DNA of 64,000 nucleotides from Clostridium sp. chh4-2 (GCF_002899675.1 NZ_PKUU01000019.1:1-64000); one strand, 5' to 3'. Counted from the first letter of the stretch, positions 56,009 through 64,000 are shown. Numbers and translations: made by a program. The notes: generated by a model not told the origin, from the sequence alone.

Positions 56009-56020
56009 CGTATAAATACG
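56009..56020. promoter_or_regulatory. CGTATAAATACG motif, copy 2
   Basis: Identical to 55018-55029. It sits 22 nt behind the regulator stop and upstream of the riboswitch, near a possible -35 TTGCAC at 56051-56056. Confidence 0.4.
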
Positions 56021-56091
56021 ATGAAAATGAGCGGAATAGTTGCGGATCGGTTGCACATAAGAAGTTAAACTTAGAATATGATAATTACATA

Positions 56092-56172
56092 TTTGGCAAA
56101 GCTGATGAAAGTCAGTGACGCAAAGCTAAAGGGTCTAAATCAGAAATTGATATGACAGCCAGTTGCTCGTAT
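56092..56172 (+). promoter_or_regulatory. Cyclic di-GMP-I (GEMM) riboswitch aptamer
   Basis: The GEMM-I core is plain: GGCAAA, a stem CTGAT/GTCAG closed by a GAAA tetraloop (56107-56110), the near-invariant GACGCAAAGC (56117-56126), GGGTCTA, a second stem, then GACAGCCAGTTGC where the consensus has GGCAGCC..GGTTGCC. It lies 140 nt ahead of the SipW gene and is followed by an intrinsic terminator, so it should gate transcription of the surface-protein operon by c-di-GMP. Whether ligand turns it on or off is not clear from sequence. Confidence 0.92.
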
Positions 56173-56210
56173 GTGGGTGCTCCAATGGAGGACTTATATT
56201 CGGTTCGTAG

Positions 56211-56286
56211 ATAAAACGCATGGTAGCAGTGCGTTTATTTGCAGACGCTGCAGGCAGTTCTGATTAGGTCGGAACTGTCTTTTTTT
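56211..56286 (+). terminator. Riboswitch expression platform with intrinsic terminator
   Basis: GGCAGTTC (56253-56260) pairs with GAACTGTC (56272-56279) and is followed by a T-run to 56286. A further hairpin, AAACGCA/TGCGTTT (56213-56236), precedes it. Position between aptamer and first gene is that of an expression platform. Confidence 0.85.
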
Positions 56287-56313
56287 GCGTGCCAAAGAAA
56301 GGAGAATGAAGGT

Positions 56314-56916
56314 ATGAAGGAAAAGGGTGCCTTGCTGCAGAAGATTATCACTGCTGTCAGCATACTGCTGTGCGTGATATTTATTCCGCTGCTTCTGGTC
56401 AATGTGACTTTGATTGCCAAGTCTTACATCCATCCGGATCAGGTGCCGGACTTTATGGGATACAAACCATTTATCGTGCTGTCCGGTTCCATGGAGCCTG
56501 GAATCATGACCGGTGACATGGTATTTGTGAAGAATACGGATGCCGGTAACCTGCAGAAAGGTGATGTGATCGCTTACAAAAGCGGAGATGCAGTCATCAC
56601 CCACCGCATCATAGACGTGACATCGGAAAATGGGGAAGTGCGCTATATCACCCAGGGTGATGCCAACGACAGCCCGGATCAGACTTCGGTAAAGCCTTCC
56701 GATGTGGAAGGAATTTACCAGACGAGAATTGCCGGGGCAGGCAAAGCGGCAATGTTCATGCAGACCACTTCGGGTATGATTATCTTTGTGGTATGTCCGC
56801 TGATCTTGTTTATCCTTTGGGATATCGTTCGAAGGAAAATGATAGATCGAAAAGAATTGTCCAGGACAAAAGAACTGGAACAGGAATTGGAACGGCTTAG
56901 AGCTGAGAAAAGTTGA
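56314..56916 (+). CDS. sipW: SipW-type signal peptidase I (first copy)
   Basis: A 200-residue membrane signal peptidase of the archaeal/ER type. It has two membrane helices (about 12-35 and 150-168), the catalytic Ser in VLSGSMEPGI and the His in VITHRIID that replaces the Lys of ordinary bacterial enzymes. It ends in a charged coiled-coil tail (KELEQELERLRAEK). ATG 56314 follows AAAGGAG by nine bases; the frame's upstream ATG lies inside the terminator. SipW enzymes process TasA/camelysin-type fibre proteins, which is the next gene. Confidence 0.92.
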   Translation: MKEKGALLQKIITAVSILLCVIFIPLLLVNVTLIAKSYIHPDQVPDFMGYKPFIVLSGSMEPGIMTGDMVFVKNTDAGNLQKGDVIAYKSGDAVITHRIIDVTSENGEVRYITQGDANDSPDQTSVKPSDVEGIYQTRIAGAGKAAMFMQTTSGMIIFVVCPLILFILWDIVRRKMIDRKELSRTKELEQELERLRAEKS

Positions 56917-56968
56917 GAAAGTTTTAGGTAAGTATTAAAAATAAAAAAAAGAAAGAAGGATATGAATT

Positions 56969-57568
56969 ATGAAGAAGAGTATTTTTGGGAAAATCGGAGC
57001 GGCAGCAGTGGTGTTGACATTGGTTACTGGTAGTTTGGTTGGTGGGACGTTTGCGAAGTATACCAGTACTGCAATTGGTACGGGAACGGCTCAGGTTGCT
57101 GCATGGAAAATTGCTATGAAGGAAGGAACTAATCCTATTGCGGGAGACGCTTTTTCTTTTAACTTGATAAATATGAATGATAAAGCGGCTACAACTGACG
57201 GTAAAATAGCGCCAGGTTCATTCGGAGAAATTAAATTGAGTATTGATGGTACGGGTTCAGATGTTGGCTATAGCTATAAGATTGAGGCTGATACTTCAGC
57301 GTTAACTGGTGTGCCAATTAAGTTTTATTCAGATGCCGAGAAGAAGACAGAACTTACACCTGTGAGTGGCAAAATAACAGTGAGTTCGGCTGATGTAGCC
57401 TTGGATGCTGTAGGTACACCGGTAGCAGCTGATATATATTGGGAGTGGAATAAAGATTCCATAGATACAGCTGATACAACATTAGGCGTGAACGGAAGTT
57501 CAGGTACAATTACTGTTACTATGACAGCAGATCAGTTAATAAAGACAGAAGGAACACCTGCATCATAA
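56969..57568 (+). CDS. TasA/camelysin-like secreted protein, SipW substrate
   Basis: A 199-residue exported protein. The signal (GKIGAAAVVLTLVTGSLVGG) ends in the SipW-type GTFAKYTS motif instead of an AxA box. The mature part is a beta-rich domain (GTAQVAAWKIAM, KIAPGSFGEIKLSIDGTGSD, TADQLI) like the TasA/CalY family of biofilm fibres and surface proteases. Lys/Ala-rich signal and small mature size fit a major fibre subunit. It is encoded immediately after SipW, and a strong hairpin follows its stop. Confidence 0.85.
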   Translation: MKKSIFGKIGAAAVVLTLVTGSLVGGTFAKYTSTAIGTGTAQVAAWKIAMKEGTNPIAGDAFSFNLINMNDKAATTDGKIAPGSFGEIKLSIDGTGSDVGYSYKIEADTSALTGVPIKFYSDAEKKTELTPVSGKITVSSADVALDAVGTPVAADIYWEWNKDSIDTADTTLGVNGSSGTITVTMTADQLIKTEGTPAS

Positions 57569-57598
57569 AGAATCATATAGTTTATTTTCGAGGGAGCC

Positions 57599-57623
57599 CT
57601 GAACCGCCTACCCGGCGGTTCAG
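57599..57623 (+). promoter_or_regulatory. Intercistronic hairpin after the TasA-like gene
   Basis: CTGAACCGCC (57599-57608) pairs perfectly with GGCGGTTCAG (57614-57623), a 10-bp GC-rich stem without a T-run. It may protect the 3' end of the upstream message or reduce read-through to the next gene, so that the fibre subunit is made in excess. The 162-bp gap holds no other feature. Confidence 0.6.
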
Positions 57624-57730
57624 CCCCCAGCAGAGCACAGCACCCACCACGGCTGTTCCCTGCCGGAGGCTGAACAACCTAAACTGCATCAACCACCACA
57701 AAGCCAAACAAACAGAGGGGGCAGATTCAC

Positions 57731-59257
57731 ATGTCGGAGGACAATAAAAGACCATACGATGCCAATTCCAGTTATGGCCGCCGTAATAGAAAGTTGTGGA
57801 TATTTCTGCCGATACTTCTGGTATTTGTGTCCATCACATCATTTATAGCAGGAACCCGGATCGGCCAGGACAGCGGCCACAGGCGGGGGCAGATGCTGGA
57901 TACCATAATCTTGTCGCCCAATGGGGAAACGGTAGATGAAACCCATATTCAATTCAGCGGCCGGATTCTGAATGCAGATGGCACTCCATGTGCGAATCAG
58001 CTGCTGGAACTGCATAGTGACCCCATGCGAACCACAACAGATTCGGATGGGATTTTTCATTTTCAAGGAGTGGATATTGGAAATCACCAGCTGATCATGC
58101 TGGATGAGTCGGAACAGGTTCTCAGCCAGATTGCGGTCAGCATTAACCGGGATAATGCCGTTTCTTTTGGACAGTTGGAAAATGTTCCTGGTTCCGTCCA
58201 TCTGGCTGTGTCAGAAAACACCGTAGAACTGCATATTCAGATTCAGCTGAGCGATGACAAAGAGATGAAAGTAGAGCCGGTAGTATATACCAGAAAGCCG
58301 GGAGAATCATTTCGGGACAGTTCAGGAGAAGAAAAGGAAGTCCTCGTTTCCCAGGAACCTAAGAATGAGCCGGCAGTGCCGGAATCAGGAGAAGGTCTGG
58401 TTAACCAGGAAAATGTATCCGTTCAGACTCAGCCGGAGATAAAGCAGCCGGAACAAAGCCGGGCGGAAGAATCTCATCCAATGGAACTGCAGACAGATCC
58501 CAACAACAGGAAACCTTCTGAAACCCAGGCCACAGAGCCGGAAACCGCCCCGACTCAGGAAAGCCAACAGCCGGAAACTGCTGAAAGCCGGAAAAATACG
58601 GAAAGCGGCCGGGAAGATAATTCAGGAGGCTCTTCCAACACACGTCCATCCCAATCAGAAACCACAAAAGCGGAGGAACCGACAGAACCGGAGCCGACAG
58701 AAACGGAACCGACGAAACCAGAGATAACACCTCCCGAAACAACGGAGCCCGAGACTACACCTCCGGAACCGACAGAGACCCAGCCTACAAAACCGGAAGC
58801 CCCTTTAGATGTCAGCGTTCAGGAGAAGGGCGGACCGGTTTGGGCTCAGAATACAACTATCAGCTTATTCGCAGACAGGACGGGAGTCGGCGAAGACCGG
58901 AAGCTGGCGCCGGGATCGAAAGGGACCTATGAATTTCTGGTAAGCAATAAAAATACTTACGGAATCATTTATCAGATGAAAATCATGGCGGATAAGGAAC
59001 AGCTTTTGCTTCCTTTGCATTACCGGCTGAAATCCGGAGGGAAGTATTTGTGCGGAGACAGTAAAACATGGCTGACGGCGGAGCAGCTGGCCTCAGCGTC
59101 CGTGAAATTAGATCCGGGAATGGAAAAGGAATATCTTTTAGAGTGGTATTGGCCCTATGAGGGTGGCGATGACGCTTATGATACTTTAATTGGTACTGCC
59201 GATAATTTGGAATACCGGCTGATTGTAAATATCGTGATTGAACAGGTTGTATCGTAA
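57731..59257 (+). CDS. Membrane-anchored surface protein with a Thr/Pro/Glu-rich stalk and TasA-like C-terminus
   Basis: A 508-residue protein. A cytoplasmic N-terminus is followed by one membrane helix (about 23-45, LWIFLPILLVFVSITSF). An Ig/CarboxypepD_reg-like domain follows (about 70-150, ILNADGTPCANQLLELHSD), then a low-complexity stalk rich in E, P, T and Q (about 190-355, with PTEPEPTETEPTKPE-like units). The C-terminal domain (about 370-505, ISLFADRTGVGEDRKLAPGSKG) resembles the TasA-type beta domain. It may tether or cap fibres. The in-frame start at 57731 has a weak AGGGGGC site. Confidence 0.75.
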   Translation: MSEDNKRPYDANSSYGRRNRKLWIFLPILLVFVSITSFIAGTRIGQDSGHRRGQMLDTIILSPNGETVDETHIQFSGRILNADGTPCANQLLELHSDPMRTTTDSDGIFHFQGVDIGNHQLIMLDESEQVLSQIAVSINRDNAVSFGQLENVPGSVHLAVSENTVELHIQIQLSDDKEMKVEPVVYTRKPGESFRDSSGEEKEVLVSQEPKNEPAVPESGEGLVNQENVSVQTQPEIKQPEQSRAEESHPMELQTDPNNRKPSETQATEPETAPTQESQQPETAESRKNTESGREDNSGGSSNTRPSQSETTKAEEPTEPEPTETEPTKPEITPPETTEPETTPPEPTETQPTKPEAPLDVSVQEKGGPVWAQNTTISLFADRTGVGEDRKLAPGSKGTYEFLVSNKNTYGIIYQMKIMADKEQLLLPLHYRLKSGGKYLCGDSKTWLTAEQLASASVKLDPGMEKEYLLEWYWPYEGGDDAYDTLIGTADNLEYRLIVNIVIEQVVS

Positions 59258-59271
59258 GGAGACAGAATATA

Positions 59272-59772
59272 ATGAAACGAGTTGGAGCGATTCTGCGGGG
59301 AACCGTGCTTATTTTCCTCGTGGCTGTGATAGCGATGAACGGAATATTATTGATAAAGCGTCTGGTCTATAAAGAAGACCTTCCATCGCTGTTTGGTTAT
59401 TCCATCGTCACGGTTTTGTCCGGCAGTATGGAACCGGAATTTTCACCTGGAGATATGCTTTTAATAAAGACGCAGAAAAATTATGAGGTGAGCGATATTG
59501 TAACCTATGAGGATCAATCCTCCTACGTTACACACCGAATCATTGAAGAGGATCAGGATTCTTACCTGACCAAAGGCGATGCCAATAATGCGCCGGACGG
59601 CAAGCGGATTCCCAAGGAAAATATATATGGAGCGGTTCATTTGGTAATACCGGGTGTGGGAAATCTTGTTTTGTTTTTAAAATCGCCATTTGGCATTTTG
59701 GTTATGATTATAATATTTTTAGTTTTGACGGAATTGTCTTTCTGGTGGGAGAAAAGAAGGGCAAAGGAATAA
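59272..59772 (+). CDS. SipW-type signal peptidase I (second copy)
   Basis: A 166-residue SipW-type peptidase with the Ser in VLSGSMEPEF and the His in YVTHRIIEE. It has N- and C-terminal membrane helices (about 8-28 and 135-155) and lacks the coiled-coil tail of the first copy. It lies 14 bp behind the stalk-protein gene and 24 bp before another SipW-type substrate, so each peptidase is flanked by its own likely client. AGGAGACAG precedes the ATG. Confidence 0.92.
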   Translation: MKRVGAILRGTVLIFLVAVIAMNGILLIKRLVYKEDLPSLFGYSIVTVLSGSMEPEFSPGDMLLIKTQKNYEVSDIVTYEDQSSYVTHRIIEEDQDSYLTKGDANNAPDGKRIPKENIYGAVHLVIPGVGNLVLFLKSPFGILVMIIIFLVLTELSFWWEKRRAKE

Positions 59773-59796
59773 AGACACGGGGAAAGAGGGAGCGGC

Positions 59797-61005
59797 ATGT
59801 TGAATTCATTTAAGAAAAAACATGAAAAAACAAGCCATCAGACGCGAAAAATGCGTCTGCCTCTGCCTCTGTGGCTTTTTTATATTGGAATATTGAGCAT
59901 GAGCCTGACCGGCGTGACATTTTCCAAATATTCCACCATCATACATGGAACAATCAGCGTACAGGTAGCCGATTCCTATAACGTGACATTTCTCGACGCG
60001 GACGGTGTTACGGAACTTGCTTCTGTCAGAGTATATGACGGCCAAAATATCGAAAATGCACCGGACATGGGCGGCGAAGCGGTTATGCTGTGCTCTGAAG
60101 ATGAGCTGATCAACGACTTAGAACCGATATTCATCGGCTGGAGCCTGGATGGAGAGATAATCTTGGATTTAGCCGACCTGGTGGTTGACCGGGAGATGCA
60201 GCTGATTGCCGTATATGAAAATCCGTTGGATTTGATCGGTGAAGCGACACCGTCAAATGCATTGGAAGAGGTACTGGTAGAAGAACCTAAAGCAGGAGGC
60301 GTACAGTCAGGATCATCCGGCCAAAACGGCGGTGGGGCTCAAATACCGGCGGCAGATCAGAATACCGTATTAAATCAAAACGGGACTTCAAATTCAGGCG
60401 GAGATACGGCACCACCAGACGCGTTAGATAAACCAGGAGAGAATGTCCAGCCGGACGCTTCCATTCAGCCGGAAGAAAATGGCCAGCCAGGCGGTTCCGG
60501 CCAAACCGAGGGCACAGCTGAAGGCACAGACCAGGCCGGATCACAAGACCAGACAGGAACCGGAGATCAGACCGGTTCGTCAGACCAGTCCGAAGCGGCG
60601 GGTCAAACAAATCAGGGTGGACAGACAGATACATCCGGCTTAACTGAAGAAAGCGGTCAAACCGATTCTTCCGGTTTATCAGGAGAAAGCGATCAGACCG
60701 GTTCCTCCGGATCAGCAGCAGAAGCGGATCAGTCCAGTGGCTCCAATCAGGCAGGAGAGGAGCAGAATAATTCTTCGGATCAGGCGGGAGAAGCAAATCC
60801 GTCAGATTCCACGGACCAAACAGGAAGCGGCAGCCAGACTGGTGATGCGGACTTATCGGGAGAATCGGATCTGACAGGTGGATCGGATCTGGCAGATGGA
60901 TCGGATCAGACGGAGGATTCCGCCTCAACGGATTCATCTTCCCAATCAGAAAGCGGACAGAATGAAAGTACCAATATGTCAGATGGTTCGGGCTTAACAG
61001 AATAA
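59797..61005 (+). CDS. Surface protein with SipW-type signal and Ser/Asp/Gln/Gly-rich tail
   Basis: A 402-residue protein. The signal helix (LPLWLFYIGILSMSLTG) ends in GVTFSKYST, a SipW-type motif. A beta-rich domain of about 130 residues follows (VQVADSYNVTFLDADGV, with a FIGWSLDG segment like InlB-type B repeats). The rest, from about 165, is a low-complexity region of S, D, Q, G and T with repeated DQTG, SDQ and GQT words, like a clumping-factor stalk. No LPxTG anchor is seen. GAGGGAG precedes ATG 59797. Confidence 0.75.
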   Translation: MLNSFKKKHEKTSHQTRKMRLPLPLWLFYIGILSMSLTGVTFSKYSTIIHGTISVQVADSYNVTFLDADGVTELASVRVYDGQNIENAPDMGGEAVMLCSEDELINDLEPIFIGWSLDGEIILDLADLVVDREMQLIAVYENPLDLIGEATPSNALEEVLVEEPKAGGVQSGSSGQNGGGAQIPAADQNTVLNQNGTSNSGGDTAPPDALDKPGENVQPDASIQPEENGQPGGSGQTEGTAEGTDQAGSQDQTGTGDQTGSSDQSEAAGQTNQGGQTDTSGLTEESGQTDSSGLSGESDQTGSSGSAAEADQSSGSNQAGEEQNNSSDQAGEANPSDSTDQTGSGSQTGDADLSGESDLTGGSDLADGSDQTEDSASTDSSSQSESGQNESTNMSDGSGLTE

Positions 61006-61017
61006 TCAAATTGTATT

Positions 61018-61051
61018 AAAAATGCGGTCATTTACAGACCGCATTTTTTTA
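61018..61051. terminator. Bidirectional terminator
   Basis: AATGCGGTC (61021-61029) pairs with GACCGCATT (61037-61045), with A- and T-runs outside. It ends both the surface operon and the convergent UppS-like gene. Confidence 0.92.
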
Positions 61052-61672
61052 TCCCCCCAACGTCACATCCTGTTTTGCATACCACTCAAGCGCATCCGTC
61101 AGATGCTTTGGAGTAAAATCCGGCCAATATTCATCCACCACATAAAAATCCGAATAAACGGACTGAATGGGCAGAAAACCGGACAGCCTTCTTCGTCCGC
61201 CCCACCGTATGACCAGATCAATTCTGGATACATCCCGGGAAGCCAGCTCAGCGCCCAGCTTTCCGTTGCGATAGCCAAGATCCCATTCCCAACTGTAATT
61301 GATCAAAAAATTGATTTTCATGCCGCCTTTGCCAAAGACATGCCTTGTGGTATAAGGAAGAAGGGCTTCCGGAAACATGGGGGAGTTCGTATTGCCCAGA
61401 ACCAGCAGCTCCGCATGTTCCTTTGACAGAACCTTCACTGCGTCGATACATGCGTTTGAAAATGCAACCCTTTGCTTAGAAGGGCGTTTCGTGTTGTCCA
61501 CTGTGAAGCCGTAAAATGTCATTTCTTCAATTCCCATTTCCCTGCACATCCGGTAAAGCGTCATGCCGGGGGCGATTCCATGGATGTAACCGTCCTCTTT
61601 CTCCATGTTTTGTCCTAAAGCCCACCGGCGGTTTCCGTCAGGGATAATTCCAATATGTTTTGGTAGTCGCAT
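61049..61672 (-). CDS. Short undecaprenyl-diphosphate-synthase-like protein (cis-prenyltransferase family)
   Basis: A 207-residue member of the UPP synthase family, shorter than the usual 240-255. The diphosphate-binding HIGIIPDGNRRWA with the catalytic Asp is intact, and DLVIRWGGRRRLSGF with WPDF keeps the second substrate site in altered form (the family has RTGGExRxSNF). The FxFSTENWxRP box reads FTVDNTKRP, with Trp lost. It may be a specialised paralogue that makes another prenyl chain. The normal uppS is not in the window. Confidence 0.8.
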   Translation of the reverse strand: MRLPKHIGIIPDGNRRWALGQNMEKEDGYIHGIAPGMTLYRMCREMGIEEMTFYGFTVDNTKRPSKQRVAFSNACIDAVKVLSKEHAELLVLGNTNSPMFPEALLPYTTRHVFGKGGMKINFLINYSWEWDLGYRNGKLGAELASRDVSRIDLVIRWGGRRRLSGFLPIQSVYSDFYVVDEYWPDFTPKHLTDALEWYAKQDVTLGG

Positions 61673-61847
61673 TTTGCCTCCAATTAGCCGGAATAACCGG
61701 CTGATAATGAAATGTATTAATCTTTACCAAGTATTGCCGCATTAAAGCATCTGTAAACCGGAAACATCGAAATTTCCTGATAAAGTCATTCATTTGTTCA
61801 GCTTGTTAGTTACAAAAAAATGACTGAAAATATAATAGATAAATAGA

Positions 61848-61876
61848 TTGTAATCATAAAAATACGATAGTATAAT
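61848..61876 (+). promoter_or_regulatory. Promoter of the LRR surface protein
   Basis: TTGTAA (61848-61853) and TATAAT (61871-61876) with a 17-nt spacer, 34 nt before the GTG start. The rest of the 61673-61910 gap has nothing I can name. Confidence 0.75.
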
Positions 61877-61910
61877 GAAAGAAATAAATCGTTTATCAGG
61901 GGGATTTGAA

Positions 61911-64000
61911 GTGAAAAAGAGACTTTTTACAGTTGTGTTAGCCGGAATGGTTGCTGCTTCTTCCTTATATTTTCCGATGCCTCGGCCGTCATTTGCCCAG
62001 ACAGGCGGAACAGGGGAACGGATCGGCACTGCATCCAATGCAGAATATCCGGAAGAAGATGGGGAAGAGGATAGTGAATTGGAAGATGACGTCAATTTAG
62101 CGACGGACAGCGATGCAGAAGAGGAAGAACTTGAAAATGATATCGCAGCTAATGAGGAACTGAAGGATGTACCGGAAAAAACTAAAGTTCAGGTGTATTC
62201 GGCCGATGATCTGACTGCCGATGATATGTTTTCTTTCAGTAGGGGAGAGATACAAGGATTTTCAAAAGCATACTTGGAGCAGTTGGAAGAGGATGAAGAA
62301 GGATTTTTGTCGGTCGATTTAGTGATTCCGGATGAGATTAACGGGGCAGCTGTAACGGAGATTGGATCACAGGCATTTGACGGCAGTCAATATAAGGACT
62401 ATAAAAATCTTCGGATACGTTCTATCGATTTGAGCCAGGCATCTGAGCTGACACAGATAAAGAAGTTTGCTTTTGATGCATATAGCTCTTCCACTACTTT
62501 ATATGCAGATATGGAAGAATGCGAACTGAATTTGCCGGACAGTCTTACTGAAATAGGTGAATGTGCATTCCGGCTTCAAAAAAATTTAAAAGGAGATTTG
62601 GATTTAACTACAATTACTAAAATAGGAAGCAGCGCTTTTGAGAAGTGCGGATTTGACGGCAATCTGATGTTGCCGGACAATGAAATATATACTGCGGTAG
62701 AGGGTCAGACATTTTATGGATGTTCATTTACTGGAACATTAGAAATTCCGGATCATATAACGGAGATAAAAGGAAATTATGCCTTTTCAGGAAATCATTT
62801 TGACAGGGTTATTTTGAATAATAATATAACGCTTATAGGAGGTTCCGCCTTTCAAGATTGTACCCTATTGGAGTCAATATCTGTAAAGGGGAAAAGTTCA
62901 ATAGAACATGGCGTTACATTACCGGACAATCTAATCACATTGGAAAACCGTATTATTGAAAATTGCGCCCAATTAACTACCAGTTTTGTAATACCGGATG
63001 CGACTGTTAAAGTAGGAAGCACTTTATTTGCCGGATCTAATATTAAGACAGTATATGGCGGAAATAATGTCGATACTAAATATGGAGGCAATTTTTTATT
63101 TGATTGTAAAGTAACTGCCTTCATATTGCCGTCAAAGGAAGTCTATGATTTAGTTTCGCCCCAGATGACCAGCAGTAAAAAAAGTTTATGCGCTTATCCA
63201 ATGACCGTAACGTTTACAGGTGAGGAAGGAAACTCTGTTTCAACAATAGAGGCGCTGTATAATCGTCCTATCAATTATAGAAAAAATGAAGAAACACTGG
63301 TTTGGGAAGCAGATAATACCTATGTACTGCCTGAGCGAGAGGACAAAAAGATAGGTTTTGATGTGGGCTGGGGCTTTTCCCCGGACGGAACTGCGATAAA
63401 AGAGAGCAGTCTTGTAAGCGGTTTAAACCTGTATCCTGTCATTTCACTATCTACACCAACAGTGGTGTTCCAAAAAGATATAGATAAAACATATGATGGA
63501 AAGACGTCCTATTTGGAGGTGGAGGCGTTCCAGCCCATTACGAAAGTCGACAGCAGCTATTACCTCTATTATTTCCTTGGATCAGAAGGGGGATTTACTA
63601 ATATTGTCTATAAGGGAACTGCTCCAATTCATTATGGAATTACCGATGTGGCAGACTCAGGAGTTTATCCGGTACAAATACAATTTCTCCATAAGGAAAA
63701 TGGCTCCTCTGTAAGAAAGTGGCTTTATAGCGGTGTAGCCTTCATGCCCAGGATAAAAAAAGCAGATGCTACATTGCTGATTCCCGTAACTGTGGATACA
63801 GCCGAGTGTCCAACATCTCTTTCCGACATCTCCATCGCCCTCCCGGAAGAATTTCCTTCCGGCAAAATCGAATGGGAAGAGCCCGATCAGCAGCTCACGA
63901 TCGGAAGCAATCAGTGCGGCTGGATCTATACTCCTGACAACGCCGAGAATTTCACTCAGAGCAGTTACCGCGGAACCACGGAAATTATAGGCGTAAAACG
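61911..64000 (+). CDS. Leucine-rich-repeat (BspA-type) secreted surface protein, partial
   Basis: Reading from GTG 61911 (AGGGGGA site ahead) the frame is open for at least 696 codons to the window end. A signal peptide (KKRLFTVVLAGMVAASSLYF, cleavage near SFAQ) is followed by a Glu/Asp-rich linker (about 40-90). LRR_5/BspA-type repeats span about 100-420 (ITEIGSQAF, LTEIGECAF, ITKIGSSAF and ITLIGGSAF-like units). Beyond are beta-domain repeats with a KTYDGKT segment like bacterial Ig/YDG surface modules. BspA proteins bind host or microbial partners. The C-terminus and anchor are unseen. Confidence 0.85.
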   Translation, partial: MKKRLFTVVLAGMVAASSLYFPMPRPSFAQTGGTGERIGTASNAEYPEEDGEEDSELEDDVNLATDSDAEEEELENDIAANEELKDVPEKTKVQVYSADDLTADDMFSFSRGEIQGFSKAYLEQLEEDEEGFLSVDLVIPDEINGAAVTEIGSQAFDGSQYKDYKNLRIRSIDLSQASELTQIKKFAFDAYSSSTTLYADMEECELNLPDSLTEIGECAFRLQKNLKGDLDLTTITKIGSSAFEKCGFDGNLMLPDNEIYTAVEGQTFYGCSFTGTLEIPDHITEIKGNYAFSGNHFDRVILNNNITLIGGSAFQDCTLLESISVKGKSSIEHGVTLPDNLITLENRIIENCAQLTTSFVIPDATVKVGSTLFAGSNIKTVYGGNNVDTKYGGNFLFDCKVTAFILPSKEVYDLVSPQMTSSKKSLCAYPMTVTFTGEEGNSVSTIEALYNRPINYRKNEETLVWEADNTYVLPEREDKKIGFDVGWGFSPDGTAIKESSLVSGLNLYPVISLSTPTVVFQKDIDKTYDGKTSYLEVEAFQPITKVDSSYYLYYFLGSEGGFTNIVYKGTAPIHYGITDVADSGVYPVQIQFLHKENGSSVRKWLYSGVAFMPRIKKADATLLIPVTVDTAECPTSLSDISIALPEEFPSGKIEWEEPDQQLTIGSNQCGWIYTPDNAENFTQSSYRGTTEIIGVK

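Noticed and set aside
56239-56313. Upstream start for the first SipW gene
   Set aside because: It would begin inside the riboswitch terminator; ATG 56314 has the ribosome site.
60287-61009. 240-codon minus-strand ORF opposite the low-complexity tail
   Set aside because: It arises from the skewed composition of the Ser/Asp/Gln-rich repeat on the coding strand.

Overview
The window looks like chromosome of an anaerobic, gut-type Lachnospiraceae (Clostridia); a Hungatella/Enterocloster/Lacrimispora-like genus is my guess and is not proven. The reasons are a clostridial F-type ATP synthase operon, Firmicute-style ribosome binding sites (AGGAGG), sigma-A promoters, tandem peptide-type ABC operons, sulfatases that need anaerobic maturation, and a SipW/TasA-like surface operon behind a c-di-GMP riboswitch.

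Layout. 1-742: end of a giant palindromic intergenic element (copy A). 743-9857 and 9990-17782: two paralogous clusters in tandem, each a divergent LysR regulator followed by two Opp/Dpp-type permeases, a fused double ATPase, a lipoprotein solute-binding protein and a UxuA-like mannonate dehydratase homologue; only the first adds an FAD oxidoreductase. 17783-20312: palindromic element copy B, split by an IS110-family insertion. 20320-22452: zinc-ribbon/TPR membrane protein. 22628-22927: tRNA-Phe, tRNA-Gly(TCC) and tRNA-Gly(GCC); the last carries a 60-bp attachment repeat that recurs at 26069-26128 and bounds a 3.2-kb decayed prophage (integrase fragment, frameshifted holin, amidase, cell-wall-binding protein). 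26285-35701: a truncated Rpn-type nuclease gene, tRNA-Val, a mutarotase/LacI/two-sulfatase operon, a LysR gene, a YfcC-type carrier and an M20 amidohydrolase. 35702-36660: palindromic element copy C. 36672-41461: response regulator, an unrelated perfect palindrome, a Cache-domain hybrid histidine kinase and a CitMHS transporter. 41474-41634: miniature palindromic element D. 41643-45982: PrpR-like regulator divergent from four-carbon acid sugar kinase and PdxA2 genes, a predicted D-threonate/D-erythronate pathway. 46228-53360: complete ATP synthase operon whose c subunit has the sodium-binding residues. 53537-54670: M20 peptidase. 55172-61005: an atypical response regulator, then a c-di-GMP-I riboswitch with terminator, two SipW signal peptidases, a TasA/camelysin-like protein and two low-complexity surface proteins. 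61049-64000: a short UppS-like gene and the start of a leucine-rich-repeat surface protein.

Two things stand out. The first is a family of about 0.9-kb composite palindromes (four copies). Each full copy holds two cloverleaf-like units joined by a hairpin-rich linker. The three copies whose both flanks are visible lie between tail-to-tail genes, and the fourth abuts the 3' end of the one flanking gene that can be seen. Arms differ between copies but stay complementary within each copy, and an IS110 element sits at the junction of one. I do not recognise the family. The second is the riboswitch-controlled SipW/TasA-like operon, which would tie surface-fibre production to c-di-GMP.
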